From: an uncultured Rhodoferax sp. | GTDB taxonomy: Bacteria; Pseudomonadota; Gammaproteobacteria; Burkholderiales; Burkholderiaceae_C | NCBI GenBank assembly: GCA_936943465.1 | Contig: CAKZJN010000465.1 | Coordinates: forward strand, 1 to 5,024 | Direction: 5' to 3' | DNA length: 5,024 bases | Shown here: one piece after another, positions 5,024 to 5,024 of the stretch | Layout of the letters: every line of letters starts with the position of its first letter | How positions within the stretch are numbered: the stretch's first letter is position 1 | The notes under the pieces: generated by a model | Seen by the model: only the letters and a program-made list of their open reading frames with translations | What the model was told of the DNA's origin: nothing | Database searches by the model: none | Made by a program: the position numbers and the translations under genes

Positions 5024-5024
5024 A

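Noticed and set aside
1..5024. CRISPR array, insertion sequence or phage genes
   Set aside because: No regularly spaced repeats, transposase motifs or phage proteins were seen in any frame.

Overview
The window looks like chromosomal DNA of a GC-rich betaproteobacterium, most likely of the Comamonadaceae (Rhodoferax/Polaromonas/Variovorax type). This rests on the protein flavour and on how closely the four sugar genes resemble the L-fucose oxidation cluster known from Burkholderia; no search was run, so the family-level placement is an inference.

Positions 1-3130 hold four genes on the + strand, separated by only about 10 bases and best read as one operon. In order they are the 3' part of L-fuconate dehydratase (its 5' end lies before the window), an amidohydrolase-family L-fuconolactonase, an SDR-type L-fucose dehydrogenase and a small RhaM-type sugar mutarotase. 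Together they give the upper non-phosphorylative fucose route: the mutarotase interconverts fucose anomers, the SDR oxidises fucose to fuconolactone, the lactonase opens it to fuconate, and the dehydratase makes 2-keto-3-deoxy-L-fuconate. Uptake, regulation and the lower pathway to pyruvate and lactate are not in the window and would be expected upstream.

Positions 3139-3801 carry, on the - strand and converging on the operon with an 8-base gap, a secreted glycine-zipper protein with a signal peptide, a Pro/Ala linker and a Gly/His-rich tail. Its leader contains a strong GC hairpin just before a good ribosome binding site.

Positions 3802-4146 contain no convincing protein gene. They do hold a plausible + strand sigma-70 promoter (3965-3994) followed about 60 bases later by a textbook intrinsic terminator (4052-4084). 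This is the outline of an unannotated small RNA of about 84 nt, and it is the most interesting undescribed item here.

Positions 4147-4668 (- strand) encode a lone type IV prepilin of MSHA-like appearance, with GC content near 50% against about 65-70% in sampled lines of the fucose operon. Upstream lie a possible promoter and a bulged inverted repeat. The window ends with tRNA-Asn(GUU) on the - strand and its downstream terminator hairpin. The lower GC around the pilin beside a tRNA 3' end hints at acquired DNA, but no integrase, attachment-site repeat or insertion sequence was seen.
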